Of a stretch of 64,000 nucleotides of DNA, positions 10,636 to 23,220 are shown piece after piece; position 1 is the first letter of the stretch, and each line of letters starts with the position of its first letter. The notes beneath the pieces were generated by a model. That model saw only the letters and a program-made list of their open reading frames with translations. It did no database searches and was not told the DNA's origin. Origin of the DNA: Lepidostoma basale (Eukaryota > Arthropoda > Insecta > Trichoptera > Lepidostomatidae); NCBI GenBank assembly GCA_022606425.2, contig JAHDVF020000240.1, forward strand, positions 3,309,501 to 3,373,500, written 5' to 3'. Both the position numbers and the translations under genes were made by a program.

Positions 10636-10758
10636 CTAACTATCCATCACGCTGTTTTTCGGGAGGGGAGAGCAGAGAGGATAGGCCGCCACACTGCTCT
10701 GTCCTGGTATACCTCTCTAGCGTCCTCTACATGCACGTTTGTCTATTTTTCCGACTTC
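10636..10758 (-). mobile_element. LINE-A 3'-end scrap
   Basis: About 120 bases of the LINE-A 3' end on the minus strand ('ctaactatccatcacgctg' through the CMNVEEAR-equivalent block), strongly diverged. Confidence 0.65.
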
Positions 10759-10764
10759 TAATGA

Positions 10765-11165
10765 TATATAGTACGACAAACGACAACAGGGTTCAAAAGG
10801 GTAGTAGGGGTATGGTTTGCTGGAAAGTATGCCTCTACAAATGTCGTAAGGTGCCATGTTGCATTTACAACAGCAACACTACTATCAAGTCCAGCTCTCT
10901 AGCGTCCACGAGAGGTCCTTTAAAGACCCCGGGAACCCCGGGCAATGTGGCACATATTACTTAGTGCCATAGCAGATAGAGAGAGGACGAATAGCGAGCT
11001 TCCAGCGCCATAAAACTGGATACACCCAGCTAAGGGAAGGTAACCCCGACAGAAAATCCTTCAGAGAATGCAAGGGGATACCACTCTGGATATTTTTCCC
11101 CAGGTCATCACTATGGTGATAGTCAACGTTAGGGAGACCTGACAGGACACAGAAAGAAGAAGAAG
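10765..11165 (+). other. Unassigned, GC-richer segment ending in (GAA)n
   Basis: No recognisable protein. The segment is richer in G+C than its surroundings and ends 'agaaagaagaagaag', like the 3' ends of LINE-B and LINE-C. It could be a LINE 3' UTR; this is inference only. Confidence 0.35.
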
Positions 11166-11169
11166 TACG

Positions 11170-11535
11170 AGTATATGGTAATCTAAGAAAGTGACTGATT
11201 ATAGTCTCAACTTTGCTTAGCAGTCAAACCGCTATGTGATTAGTTAGTAGATCTGCTGAAATTAATTATTTAATTGATTTCAAAGCTATTACATTGTATA
11301 GAGACATTATTCTGTTCTGCTTCTAAAGTGGCTATCATCTCAATGGGCACTTATCCCGAAACTGCTAATCTCCTAATAACCATAGCGACTGTTTGCTCCG
11401 GCGAGTCTAGACCGTGTTATGATTTGACATGTTAATAAAATACAAATGGATCCTTCGACACACACACGTGTAAAATACATCGATATTGGCGGGAATGTGC
11501 TATTTATCACCTTTCGAGATAGGGTAACCATAAGG
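11170..11535. other. No gene seen
   Basis: Non-coding, with no supported repeat. Confidence 0.5.
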
Positions 11536-11537
11536 TC

Positions 11538-11790
11538 AAATATTCGTATTCAATTACGTTTTTTGATAAATTAAAACAATTAATACTATTATATTTTATG
11601 GGAATGACATGTTTCGCCCTTCTAAGGCATTATCAAATGTTTATCAAATAATTGATAATGCCTTAAAAGGGCGAAATATGTAATTCCCATAAAATACAAT
11701 AAAACTTATAGAAAACTGACGTTTTTATTCGTATTAATTATTAAATATGGAGTTTTACATCATTGTCCAAGAAACAATAAATTAAAATAC
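11538..11790. repeat. HP1 hairpin MITE
   Basis: A palindromic unit. 'attttatgggaatgacatg' with 'ttcgcccttctaaggcatta' is repeated inverted as 'taatgccttaaaagggcgaa' with 'attcccataaaat'. The right end is 'catcattgtccaagaaac'. Non-coding. Confidence 0.8.
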
Positions 11791-11794
11791 TTTA

Positions 11795-11905
11795 TCCAGC
11801 TTTTCAGTTTATTTTTCTCGAAATGTTTCGAAGACTTTACACCTTTATCACGGGGATAATGATCTAAGCTGAAACATGTCGAGAAAAATAAACTTAAAAG
11901 TGCAG
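11795..11905. repeat. Small inverted repeat
   Basis: 'cagtttatttttctcgaaat' near 11805 and 'gtcgagaaaaataaact' near 11877 are inverted copies. The loop contains 'gctgaaacatg'. A related sequence lies near 18550-18690. Probably another short hairpin MITE. Confidence 0.5.
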
Positions 11906-12071
11906 AAAGCAGGGCTAATTCATAAAAAATAAATCTTAATTCCACAGTGTTAATGTCTTAAGTTTAAAGTGAATTTAATTACATATTTTAAAAAGCTTGT
12001 TTAAGTATCACATTTTAATGTCTATACTTTTATTATTTATGTTTGTTTTATACATTCTTTTGTTAAACATT

Positions 12072-12245
12072 GACAGCCTACGTGGTCGAGTGGCAGCAGC
12101 TATGACTGTCACATCGATGATCCCGGGTTCGATTCCCGACGGTCACCGTGTGAAAAAAATCTAACACAATAAAAATGGCGATAGACTTGCTATCTATCAC
12201 AAGTCATGAGAATCAATAGCTTGAAAAAATTGTACAGTTATAAAA
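12072..12245 (+). mobile_element. SINE-1 (tRNA-derived) copy
   Basis: The tRNA-like head has an A-box-like 'tggtcgagtggc' and a B box 'gggttcgattccc'. The body follows: 'aataaaaatggcgatagac', then 'tatcacaagtcatgagaatc'. It has diverged from the 28654, 43888 and 58007 copies. Not a tRNA gene: no cloverleaf beyond the two boxes. Confidence 0.75.
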
Positions 12246-12255
12246 GAGAGAAAAA

Positions 12256-12875
12256 CCAAGGATATTGATATCATTTATGTGTAGTACCTCAAAAATGGCA
12301 ATGGGCTGGTTACGTAGCCTGAGATGAAAAATGGACCAAAAAACTCTCGACTTGTACTTCCGGGTGTGTCCCCGTAGTTTTATTGATTATAATTGAAAAA
12401 ACAGCGTTTGCACTTATTAAATGTATCAAAGTTGGCCGCAGATTCCCGTAAAACCAATATTTTTAGGGTCAATGAATAATACTATTGCAAAACCACATTA
12501 TTTCAAGATAAATACATATTTTTAGAGTTTTTAGAGTTGTCTAGGGAGGAGTTTGTTGATAAAATAACTGAACGGTGCTCTAGTGAAGAAGAATTGGATT
12601 CATCATCGTAATTAATCCACTGATTTTTTTAATCTTCGAAATGTATTAGGTATGTTGTCACAATAAATTACTCTTATGTCATATTATACTTTTCTAAAAA
12701 ATATAATATGTTCACCGTAAGTTAAATCTACCGTCATTTAAAAATATAAATGATTTAAAAAAATATATTTTGGCCGCCTAATTAGCAGAAATACCCCTAT
12801 GTGCGGCATAGAAGCAAATAGGGGAGGTTTTTGTCCAGGAGTGGACGGGAATATGCTGAAGAAGACGATGAAAGA
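12256..12875 (+). mobile_element. LINE-D (RTE-like) relic split by an unknown insertion
   Basis: 12285-12350 resembles the WAGHvar..kWt block and 12797-12860 resembles the W..lgE.FVQEWt end ('aggtttttgtccaggagtgg'). Between them, ~12351-12794 is foreign A+T-rich sequence. It contains a short acidic frame (EFVDKITERCSSEEELDSSS, then stop) that I do not recognise. Confidence 0.55.
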
Positions 12876-12903
12876 AAAGATATGGTATTTCTAATTTTTA
12901 AGA

Positions 12904-13112
12904 TAATCAAATGATTTTACTGAAATCTCTTGATGGAAGTTCATTTTAAATAATAATTAAATAAAACGATGTTTTTTAACTACTTCCACTTTTGTCTTTA
13001 TTTAGACAGCGACCGGTTTGTCGATGCCAGCGAGCCTGGCGAACCCGGTCGCTGTCTAAATAAAGACAAAAGTGGAAGTAGTTAAAAAACATCGTTTTAT
13101 TTAATTATTATT
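12904..13112. repeat. HP4 hairpin element
   Basis: A near-perfect inverted repeat. 'ataaaacgatgttttttaac' through 'agacagcgaccggttt' is mirrored by 'ccggtcgctgtct' through 'gttaaaaaacatcgttttat'. The loop carries GCCAG/CTGGC before GAACC (GAAAC in other copies). Related copies: 46431-47411, 51880-52130, 54135-54415. Confidence 0.85.
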
Positions 13113-13483
13113 TCTAATTTTTATTGAAGTTTATTATTAATATTTGTTATGCAGTTTCTCGGTGGCCTGATCTGTGGTCACCGCACGAGTCGGATGACAT
13201 AAGCGAGCAGGCGCCATCAGATGTATACGAAACACGTATCATAGTGCGTATTTACATTTTATTGCAGCATTAGCAACAATCGCAGATGGGAGAAATATGT
13301 TTGGGCGTGTTTAGTGAGGCATTCCGAACTCAGCCCTGCCAATAGATGCGTCACCCGAGGTGGAATCTCCCAAAATATCGTACGCACATGCGAAGAAAAT
13401 ATTGACATATTTACAAATACAATATGAACAATTACACACAAAACAAAGTATTTTCAACGATCCGTATGGATAGTTTTCTTCTT

Positions 13484-13497
13484 CTTCTTCTTCTTAG
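13484..13497 (+). repeat. (TTC)n tract
   Basis: A short TTC microsatellite beside 'tagtgtaggccttgtggtct'. On the minus strand it resembles the AAG-tailed end of LINE-B ('ctacataggtctacaac' type), so it may be a very short LINE-B tail. Confidence 0.4.
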
Positions 13498-13550
13498 TGT
13501 AGGCCTTGTGGTCTACATGTGTACGGATACTAAGAGAGAAAAAATAATAA

Positions 13551-13745
13551 TTTATATTATGTATAATTGTTCTTTTTAATTACTCGTACTTTTATATTCC
13601 CACTTATTCTTTGGACATAATCTTTGCAGTTTCTTCACCTAACCTAACCTAACCTAACTGTGACAATACTTTTTAATTTCTATTGTGTATAATTGTCCTT
13701 TCTAATCACAAGTTTTTTCCCCACCTTTGTTATATTTTATTTTTA
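13551..13745 (+). repeat. Direct repeat, copy 1
   Basis: It matches 14212-14269 plus 14488-14600: 'ttatattatgt', 'ttcccacttattcttt', 'caatactttttaatttct'. The two copies flank HP6 and a LINE-A insertion. Non-coding. Confidence 0.65.
13638..13657 (-). repeat. Interstitial (TTAGG)4 telomere-type tract
   Basis: Four exact CCTAA units, i.e. the insect telomere repeat TTAGG on the minus strand. Copy 2 of the surrounding repeat has only one unit, so the run was gained or lost locally. Too short to imply a telomere. Confidence 0.75.
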
Positions 13746-13852
13746 ATTTTTTTATATACTTTGTATATACAACACTTACATTAAAAAAATTAAAATAACA
13801 TAGACATGTTTCGGACAACCAGTCCTTCTTCAGTGATACATATCATAAAGAT
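13745..13852 (-). repeat. Repeat with hammerhead-like core (HP6)
   Basis: On the minus strand, 13833-13808 reads CTGAAGA, A, GGAC, TGGTT, GTCC, GAAAC, then ATGTC. The stem is perfect. Only one arm is visible. Confidence 0.5.
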
Positions 13853-14209
13853 AACTAACGAACTAACTAACTAACCATCACGCCGTCTCCCCGAAGGGGT
13901 AGGCAGAAAGAATGGACTGCCAAACTTTTCTTTCCTGACATATTTCTCTCGCTTCCTCAACATTCATACATCGTGTCATGCACGCGCGTCGATTTCTCTG
14001 ACTCCTCACGTGGTCGACATTGAATATTTGATTTATTTTATCGAGCCACGTTTTCCTCGGTCTTGCTCTATTTCTGGCTCCATTTACATCTTTAACATAA
14101 ATTTTTTTACCATTATTTCTCCATTCATTCTTTACATATGTCCAAACCATCTCAATGATCCATTCATTATTTTGTTCATGACACCATCATTCGCACCGCA
14201 TTCACTATA
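13853..14209 (-). mobile_element. LINE-A 3' fragment
   Basis: Minus strand, 90 codons open (13878-14150): KKIYVKDVNGARNRARPRKTW through VWQSILSAYPFGETA and a stop. The GTTA tail is at the low-coordinate end. 5' truncated at the ECGANDGVM-equivalent block. Confidence 0.85.
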
Positions 14210-14211
14210 AT

Positions 14212-14600
14212 TTATATTATGTGTAATTGTTCATTTTAAATACTTTTATATTCCCACTTATTCTTTGCATTGTTATGTGTACGGTGGGACATCGAGGGAG
14301 AGTAGTGTAGCTTAAATGTGGTCTGGATCCCCCTTGGTTGCAAATATACATATGTTTTTTTAACGTAAGTCCCGCATGGACGGGGGACGGGCCTAGGGAG
14401 TGCACGAGTGAAACTGACGAAAGGTGCCGCTGCGCCTATAACAGCTTCGGGTAAGCGGAGGGAGCCCTCTATGGCTCGGCCATATGAATTCTTTGCAGTT
14501 TAACCTAATTATTATTAACTGTGGCAATACTTTTTAATTTCTAATGTGTATAATTGTTTTTTTTATTCACAAATTTTTTCCCTGACTTTGTTATATTTGT
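14212..14600 (+). repeat. Direct repeat, copy 2, interrupted
   Basis: Same sequence as 13551-13745 but interrupted by 14270-14487. Confidence 0.6.
14270..14487. mobile_element. Unidentified 218-bp insertion with 10-bp duplication
   Basis: It is flanked by exact ATTCTTTGCA copies at 14260-14269 and 14488-14497. Copy 1 of the surrounding repeat has no insertion here, apart from its own small indel. The insert is G+C-rich and contains 'gtcccgcatggacgggggac'. It has no frame or family that I recognise; a SINE or truncated LINE is possible. Confidence 0.6.
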
Positions 14601-14789
14601 TTATAATATTATCAACAGATTTCACATACTTAATTTTAACTATGACAAATCACATTAATGAGTTTTTTGCCCTATAAATAGGTAACTAACTATAATTAGG
14701 TACCTAATTCAACTCCAGCAAAAACTTTAAAATTATATTATAGAAATTATTCAAATTGACATAGGATACACGTAAAGGTTCGAAAATCA

Positions 14790-14965
14790 CGAAAAATAAA
14801 TTTTAACATTTTATAAATTATTTTAACACCTGATGATGTCAACAAAGGTTGACGAAACATAGGTCTTGAAATATAAAAAATAAAAAATAAAATTGTGATA
14901 AATAAACAGAGTTTTATAATTTAACACTTAATACCGTTGAAATATCATAGTATTTCGGCCAAAAC
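14790..14965 (+). repeat. Penelope-associated repeat (HP2) with hammerhead-like core
   Basis: At 14830-14858: CTGATGA, T, stem GTCAAC/GTTGAC, GAAAC. Downstream 'ataaaattgtgata', 'taacacttaa' and 'tttcggccaaaacaat' match the HP2 copies at 34460-34700 and 34850-35160. Confidence 0.6.
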
Positions 14966-15302
14966 AATTGACTTTTTAATAATTTTGTATTTGAAACAAT
15001 AAATTCATTTTTTTTGTTATATTTGATAATATATGCTATTGTTTATTTTACATATGAAATAAGTTATATTTATCACATATGAGAAAGATTACATGTTTGA
15101 CAAGAATGTGCGGAAGAAAAATGTATGATATTAAGAAAAACGAACACACAAGGAAATAATGTAAATCAGATGAAAACTTTCAAATTTTTTTGTTTATTAA
15201 ATAATGATGTAAAACTTCACATAAAATAAGTTATACGAATAAAAATGTCTACTTTCTTGAAGTTTAATCATATGCTAACTCGTCAAATTTTGCCTGCCTG
15301 AA

Positions 15303-15475
15303 TTTTTTTTTTCCTAGAACCAGAACATAGCGCCATATACCGGGTCCAATTGTAAATCTAAACCAACCAAGGACCCATTCAAACATACACAAAAAATTTC
15401 ACCAAAATCAATCCAGCCGTTTAGGAGGAGTTCAACTTCATATTCCCGTAGAGAAGACTTATATATATATATATA
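15303..15475 (-). mobile_element. Helitron fragment, 3' end missing
   Basis: Minus-strand relative of the 8102-8319 element: 'ctacgggaatatgaag', 'gttgaactcctcctaaacgg', 'agatttacaattggacccgg', then a break at 'ttctaggaaa'. Its TA-rich 5' end abuts the pogo-like element. Confidence 0.75.
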
Positions 15476-17838
<2,363 letters not shown>

Positions 17839-17839
17839 A

Positions 17840-18540
17840 TTGGTATATTCTACCGGTCGTCTATAATTCAAGCGGTAAAAATATAATTATAACCAGTTGA
17901 GTAAAATACTGAACTGAATTGAAATATAATCACGTATAAAAATAACACTTTTTAATTGTTGAATAAGTTTAAACAACCTTATTCACTTATAAAAAAAAAA
18001 TCTAACCTCATCATCCTCCCCCATCATCTATCTTTCTTCATCATCGTTCCTCATCATTCTTTCACGTCAACTTTCCTTCGCGAATATAGAAGAAAAACTT
18101 AATTAGTTTGAGAAATCTTGTAAAATATTTTATATGAATAGGTCACCGTTAAAAAATCATAAACTATGGTCATCTCCGTTGAAAATAAATATATGATCAC
18201 AACAATGCACTTACGGGTCCAGCATGTTTATTACTTTGCAAGTCATCATCACAACATGCAAAAAGTACTTTCGTAAAGGAACGCTTTGGGTGACCACACG
18301 TAAAATTCGCTGGAAAAATAAACGGGTGGTATTTCACCTTTCCTTTGTCGTTAATTTTTCTGCCAGGAATCAGCGCTCACAATGATATGTTCATAATCTC
18401 ATCTCGAAACAAGTCCAAGCAACTGGAGTTTGCCTCTCAACTTTGTCTATAATAAATTTAAATACGAAATATAATAATTTCTAATAAACTTCTGGCTTAA
18501 CACTGTTCAATTCCATAATGACGATTTTTTTATGAATACA
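17840..18540. other. No gene seen
   Basis: A+T-rich. It contains a 'catcatc' / 'ttcttcatcatc' low-complexity stretch at ~18010-18065. No interpretable frame. Confidence 0.5.
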
Positions 18541-18544
18541 CTGT

Positions 18545-18990
18545 TTTTCCCACCTTTTAGTTTATTTTCTCTACATATATCGAAGGCTTAACATCTGATC
18601 ACCGGAAGAAATATAAACGGTTTATCATTCTCTCGACGATGAACCGAAACCTGCTGTAAAAACTTCGAAACATGTCGAGGAAAATAATCTCTAACGTGGA
18701 TGAAATTGTTTTTCGATTCATTAAAAAATCGAAATAAAATGAAATTGGATCTGGATTCCGAAATTTTAAAGATAATTCTCTGGTATAAGGAGGTTCAGCA
18801 ATTTTTATATGTGTGATGGAAACGTTCCCACGCCCACTTTCTCCTACCGCCCTCTTTCTCCACTCCACATTATATTTATTTCTTCATAGGTTGTTCTCTG
18901 ATTTTATATTAAGTTTACTCTCCCACCCTGACGAAGCTCCGGCAGGAGCGAAACCGGTTGGTGTTACCAAATAAAGTGGTGTTAATACAA
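18545..18990 (+). repeat. Hairpin-repeat remnants with hammerhead-like core
   Basis: 18550-18690 resembles the small inverted repeat at 11795-11905 ('tagtttattttctc' / 'catgtcgaggaaaataa'). At 18928-18954 there is CTGACGA, A, GCTCC, GGCA, GGAGC, GAAAC, then CGGTTGG, a perfect five-pair stem in the shared layout. Confidence 0.5.
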
Positions 18991-18999
18991 ATTACTAAA

Positions 19000-19720
19000 A
19001 GTGTATTATTATTTTATTTAATAATGTCATACCACAAATTAAGTGCTTCGTATGAAAGTTCTTAAAACTAAAATAAAATCACAAGAGAAGGATAAAATAA
19101 TGCGTGTATAAGACAAACGAATTGTGAGGAAAGGCTGTCTCTAAAACTATGAGATGACTCAATTTGTGTGTTCCAATGTGTTTTACGAACATATGACTGT
19201 TCTTCGGACAATAAAGGCTATACATACGCACAATGCACACTCTAAGGTAACCGATATGTCTTCGTTAAGTACAGTAAATACGTACGTAGGTATTCAAAAG
19301 CGATTCTTAGAATTGATTGACTCATTTGCTTTAACTTAATTGGAGTTTTTGTACGCTAACTTCACTCGCTTCTGCCCACTATCGTGCATTGTGAGGCGCA
19401 ATAAATTGAATGACTCTGTAATTACACAATACATAGAAGAGATAAATTTACTTTTTCGTTTGCTCCATTTCCAGCCGCCGAAAATGAAAAGTGCTTGAGA
19501 TCCCATACACGAATGAATGGCTCCCATTCGGGATGGATCTAATACAGTATAAATCGTACAATAAGCATTCGTTTTTTTGAAGCTCCTAGAACCAATCACT
19601 TAAGTCCGGAATATGAAAGTTATTTCAAGACTTCGAAAATAAGAAATTGGTATCGACTAAAATTTCTTATGTATAAAGTTATTCAAGGGCCGATATGAAT
19701 AAAAAAAGAACCAATTGGAT
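19000..19720. other. No gene or repeat recognised
   Basis: Mixed-composition sequence with only short frames that resemble no protein I know. No match elsewhere in the window, so it could be unique host DNA. Confidence 0.45.
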
Positions 19721-19723
19721 TAA

Positions 19724-19749
19724 CATCTATCTATCTATCTATCTATTTA
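19724..19749. repeat. (CTAT)n microsatellite at Helitron A 5' end
   Basis: Tandem CTAT units directly before the Helitron start. A longer one (35942-35982) precedes Helitron B. Confidence 0.85.
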
Positions 19750-21814
19750 TCTATATAAATAAAAGGCAATCTTCCGGGTGTGTGTGGACTATTTCTGAGG
19801 TTATTCCTGAGCTGATCCTTCTGAAATTTGGAGAATGGACTAAGTGGAATTCAGCGGTCGTCATAGGCATATTTTTGTTATTAATCGAGCTCTAATTAAC
19901 TTTATAAATTAATCAATTAATTGAAAATTTTCGTAGTGCAAACGAATATAGACCTTAATGTTCGTATCACCTGAGTATCAATCTTTTGAGTCTATATTCG
20001 TTTGACATGGTCTGGAGAGAATTCAGTCTCCATGTAATTTTGTGTAGTGGCAACAATGTGTTTTTCATTCTGACAGTCCAATATATTGCGTTTTACTTTG
20101 GGATGTATAATACTTAATACGTTTTACTTATTACGTACTAAAATAATTGGTTGTTTAATTGGTACAGTCTATTTTATTGGCCATATTTTAATGTGCATTA
20201 ATGCAGACAGGTAATTATGCTTCCAAATTTTTTACGCGAGTGTCATTTTGAGGTTATGAACGAAATTTAATTTTTTCGTGTGGCTGAAATTTATTCGTTT
20301 CTCTTACGTTCGACGGTGATTACTTAATGATATTCGTTTTCTAGAATTCTAGCCGTTCGATTGGTCACGTGGTCTCTGAACTGTCAATACGTCGTAATAT
20401 TTTGTAAGTATATTATCTATGTAATTTTAGGTTATGAAGTTTCTGGGATTAAAAATATTCAATGATAATTAAATTGCTTTCAGGTTATTTCAAAGGATGA
20501 TAGCGAAAATATAAAATATTGGACGTCGAAGCTCTACAAGAATATGAAGAAACTACAAAACTGGCAGAATTTTGAATGGTATTGCGCTATTTTATTAATG
20601 TTATTTAATTATTATGATTTTAATTAGTTATTTAAAATACAATTAATATGACATTTGATGAATTCAAACATAAAGGTGTTCTTTATACGCGTACTTTGGT
20701 CAGGGAAATTTTAAAATGACCACAGCAACGATAAGAAAGTTCTAATGATATACAATATCGATTTATTCGTTTTACTTACGTGTCATTTTAGGTTATGACG
20801 TTTCGTAGTGTAATAATTAGTTATTTAATTGGTATAATCTATTTTAATAATGTATTTTAATGTAAAATTATTCTGGCAGGGCGAAAATCTATATCTTTGG
20901 GATAAGATATTAAGTTTTGATAAAATAATTCACTAGAGGAGCCTGGTGTGAGAGACCACTGGTCTAATGGGGATATTTTTGTATTGGGATTGAAATTATT
21001 TTGTTAATGAGCCATATTGGTGCATCTGCATGTTGCAATTCTACTTTATTTTCCATTCCACTCCATTAAATTCTACATTATGCTGAGATTTAAAATATTC
21101 AAAGATAATTAAATTGCTTTCAGGTTATTTCATTTGCTTAAGGATGAAGTTTCTGGGATTAAAAATATTCAATGATAATTAAATTGCTTTCAGGTTATTT
21201 CAAAGGATGATAGCGAAAATATAAAATATTGGACGTCGAAGCTCTACAAGAATATGAAGAAACTTGCTTCCGTAAGTTGTTTAATATTTATATCTCTAAT
21301 TCATAAATATATTTTCAGTTTCTTCTATTTTGCCGTTTTTTTTATACGCATACTTTGGTCAGGGAAATTGTTACATTACCACAGCAACGGTAAGAAAGTT
21401 CTAATGATATACAATATGAATTACAATATGAATGAATGACACAATTCTTATGACTTTTTCCGTTTATTTCTAGGAAAATAAAGTAACGGATCAGAGATGG
21501 GACGAAAATTACCGATGCAGCGTGCAAAATAACTTCGTTAAAATGGAATTAGATCAATCAAACAACGGATGATCAGTGAATTAGATGTACCCTGGAGTGG
21601 CGAATGAGAACCGGCTCATTTTTACATTACACATAAGCTACTTTTAGTAGTTTTCATTCATATATGAAAATTCCATTATTAATTTCAGGTAAGGTTTTTA
21701 AATTTACAGTTTATAGACAATAATTAAGCACATTCCCAAACGTGCCACCTATATATCTGAATTTTGTGTTGCTCGGGCTTTCACAGTATAAAAGGTTTTC
21801 AGTAGCAGGTTCGT

Positions 21815-22140
21815 CCGCCTGAAATATGCTTCCTTCACGCCTCAGATGCATTGACAATCCGACAGACTTTAAATATCACCTAAAAACCCACCTTTTCAAA
21901 TTATCGCATAAAATGTTAACAACGGTTGTCTGTATATCAATAAACAATATTATATCACATTTGCACAAAACATTCATATGTTTAGAGAAACAAAATTCTT
22001 GATTTTATTGTCCATGAAATTCACATCAGAGCCAATAAAGTAAGTTTCTACGATCGTGATTTCGCTGTTGTCACATGCACCTTTCATGACTAAAAACAAT
22101 GTCAAAGCGCCCTTGAGGTGAGCTATTCACGAAAACGGCG
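21815..22140 (+). mobile_element. LINE-F type C terminus inside Helitron A
   Basis: The plus strand encodes MLPSRLRCIDNPTDF, then HLKTHLFKLSHK, the CR1/Jockey-type C terminus. It is followed (~22030-22130) by 'agagccaataaagtaagttt' and the 'gcgcccttgaggtga' / 'aaaacggcg' block seen in LINE-F 3' UTRs. The same cargo sits at 37325-37660 and 39765-40090 in Helitron B. Confidence 0.65.
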
Positions 22141-22150
22141 ATTATACAAA

Positions 22151-22335
22151 TTAAACAAACAAACAAACCATCACGCCGTTTCCCCACAGGGGTAGGCAGA
22201 GAGAATGGACCATAACACTACTCTATCCTGGCAAACCTCTCTAGCTTCCTCCACATTCATACAACGAGTCATACACGCATGTCGATTCCTCCGACTTCTA
22301 ACATGACCAACCATTAAAATCTGATTAGTTTAATT
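22151..22335 (-). mobile_element. LINE-A 3' end, GTTT tail, inside Helitron A
   Basis: Minus-strand LINE-A terminal ~180 bases with the tail 'aaacaaacaaacaaacc'. The orthologous fragment is at 40096-40268, so it was inserted before the Helitron copies separated. Confidence 0.8.
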
Positions 22336-22560
22336 AATTTGACAAATTAATCAAATTAATCAGATTAAAAGGTTTTATTTGTTTTATCGTTTTTGTAAAG
22401 AATTTTGACAGGTGTAGAAATAAATTTTTCATTTGTTCCAATAACAATTTGAATAATTTCTTCAATATTATTTTTAAGTTCTTGCTGGTTAAGTGCCTTA
22501 TTACAGATAATTTAAAAAATGGTGGATACGTGTAACATAAATTAAATAAACACAAAAGTC

Positions 22561-22972
22561 CGGATTGTCCAAGTCAACATGTGCAACATCGAAAAAAACA
22601 TTATGTGTTATTACATTATGTGCTAAATTAAAAAACAGTGGATACGTGGAACATATTATAAATTAAATAGACAATATGTGCACCGTCTAAAAAGAACATT
22701 TTGTGTAAAATTATTTTTATTTTGTTATTTTATTTTATATCATTGTATTTTATATTATTTGTTTTAGATTTATTTTGTGGGTGTTGGACGATCGAAGTGT
22801 GCGCGGGAGATGCCTATTGGTGGCGATGAGGTTCGCAACCCATCACACCGCGCCTCCCGCGGGGCGAAAAGAGAAGGATGGAGTGCCGCATCAGTAAAAG
22901 TGTGACAGTCCATTCTCTCTGCTTACACTTTCGGGGAGACGGCGTGATGGTTAGTTAGTTAGTTAGTTAATT
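22561..22972 (+). mobile_element. SINE-2, near full-length, inside Helitron A
   Basis: The 5' part ('catgtgcaacatcgaaaa', then an A+T-rich body) leads into a long hairpin: 22803-22813 pairs with 22850-22860, GGTG 22819-22822 with CACC 22846-22849, GATG 22825-22828 with CATC 22841-22844, and GGTT 22830-22833 with AACC 22837-22840. Then come 'gaaaagagaaggatggag' and the LINE-A-like 3' end with (GTTA)n. No coding frame. Same copy in Helitron B at 40497-40907. Confidence 0.75.
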
Positions 22973-23220
22973 TGACAAATTAGCCTAATTATTATTATGC
23001 ATATAGCATGAACTGCCTTTTATATGAAGAATATCTTCAGCAAACAAGTGAAAAACAGTTGTAATTCATTCATTGTATGGAAATTTAAATTTTGCCTTAT
23101 GCGCCTCTTCGGTGTCCGCCTTATGGCAATTCAAATTTTTTTTTTTTTTAATTCCAGGGCCCAAAATTGATGAATCAAAGATCGGACCAAAGTTGCCGAT
23201 GCAGCGTGTAAAATAACTAA

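Noticed and set aside
13638..13657. Telomere or subtelomere
   Set aside because: Only four TTAGG units, with no telomere-specific LINEs or long array.
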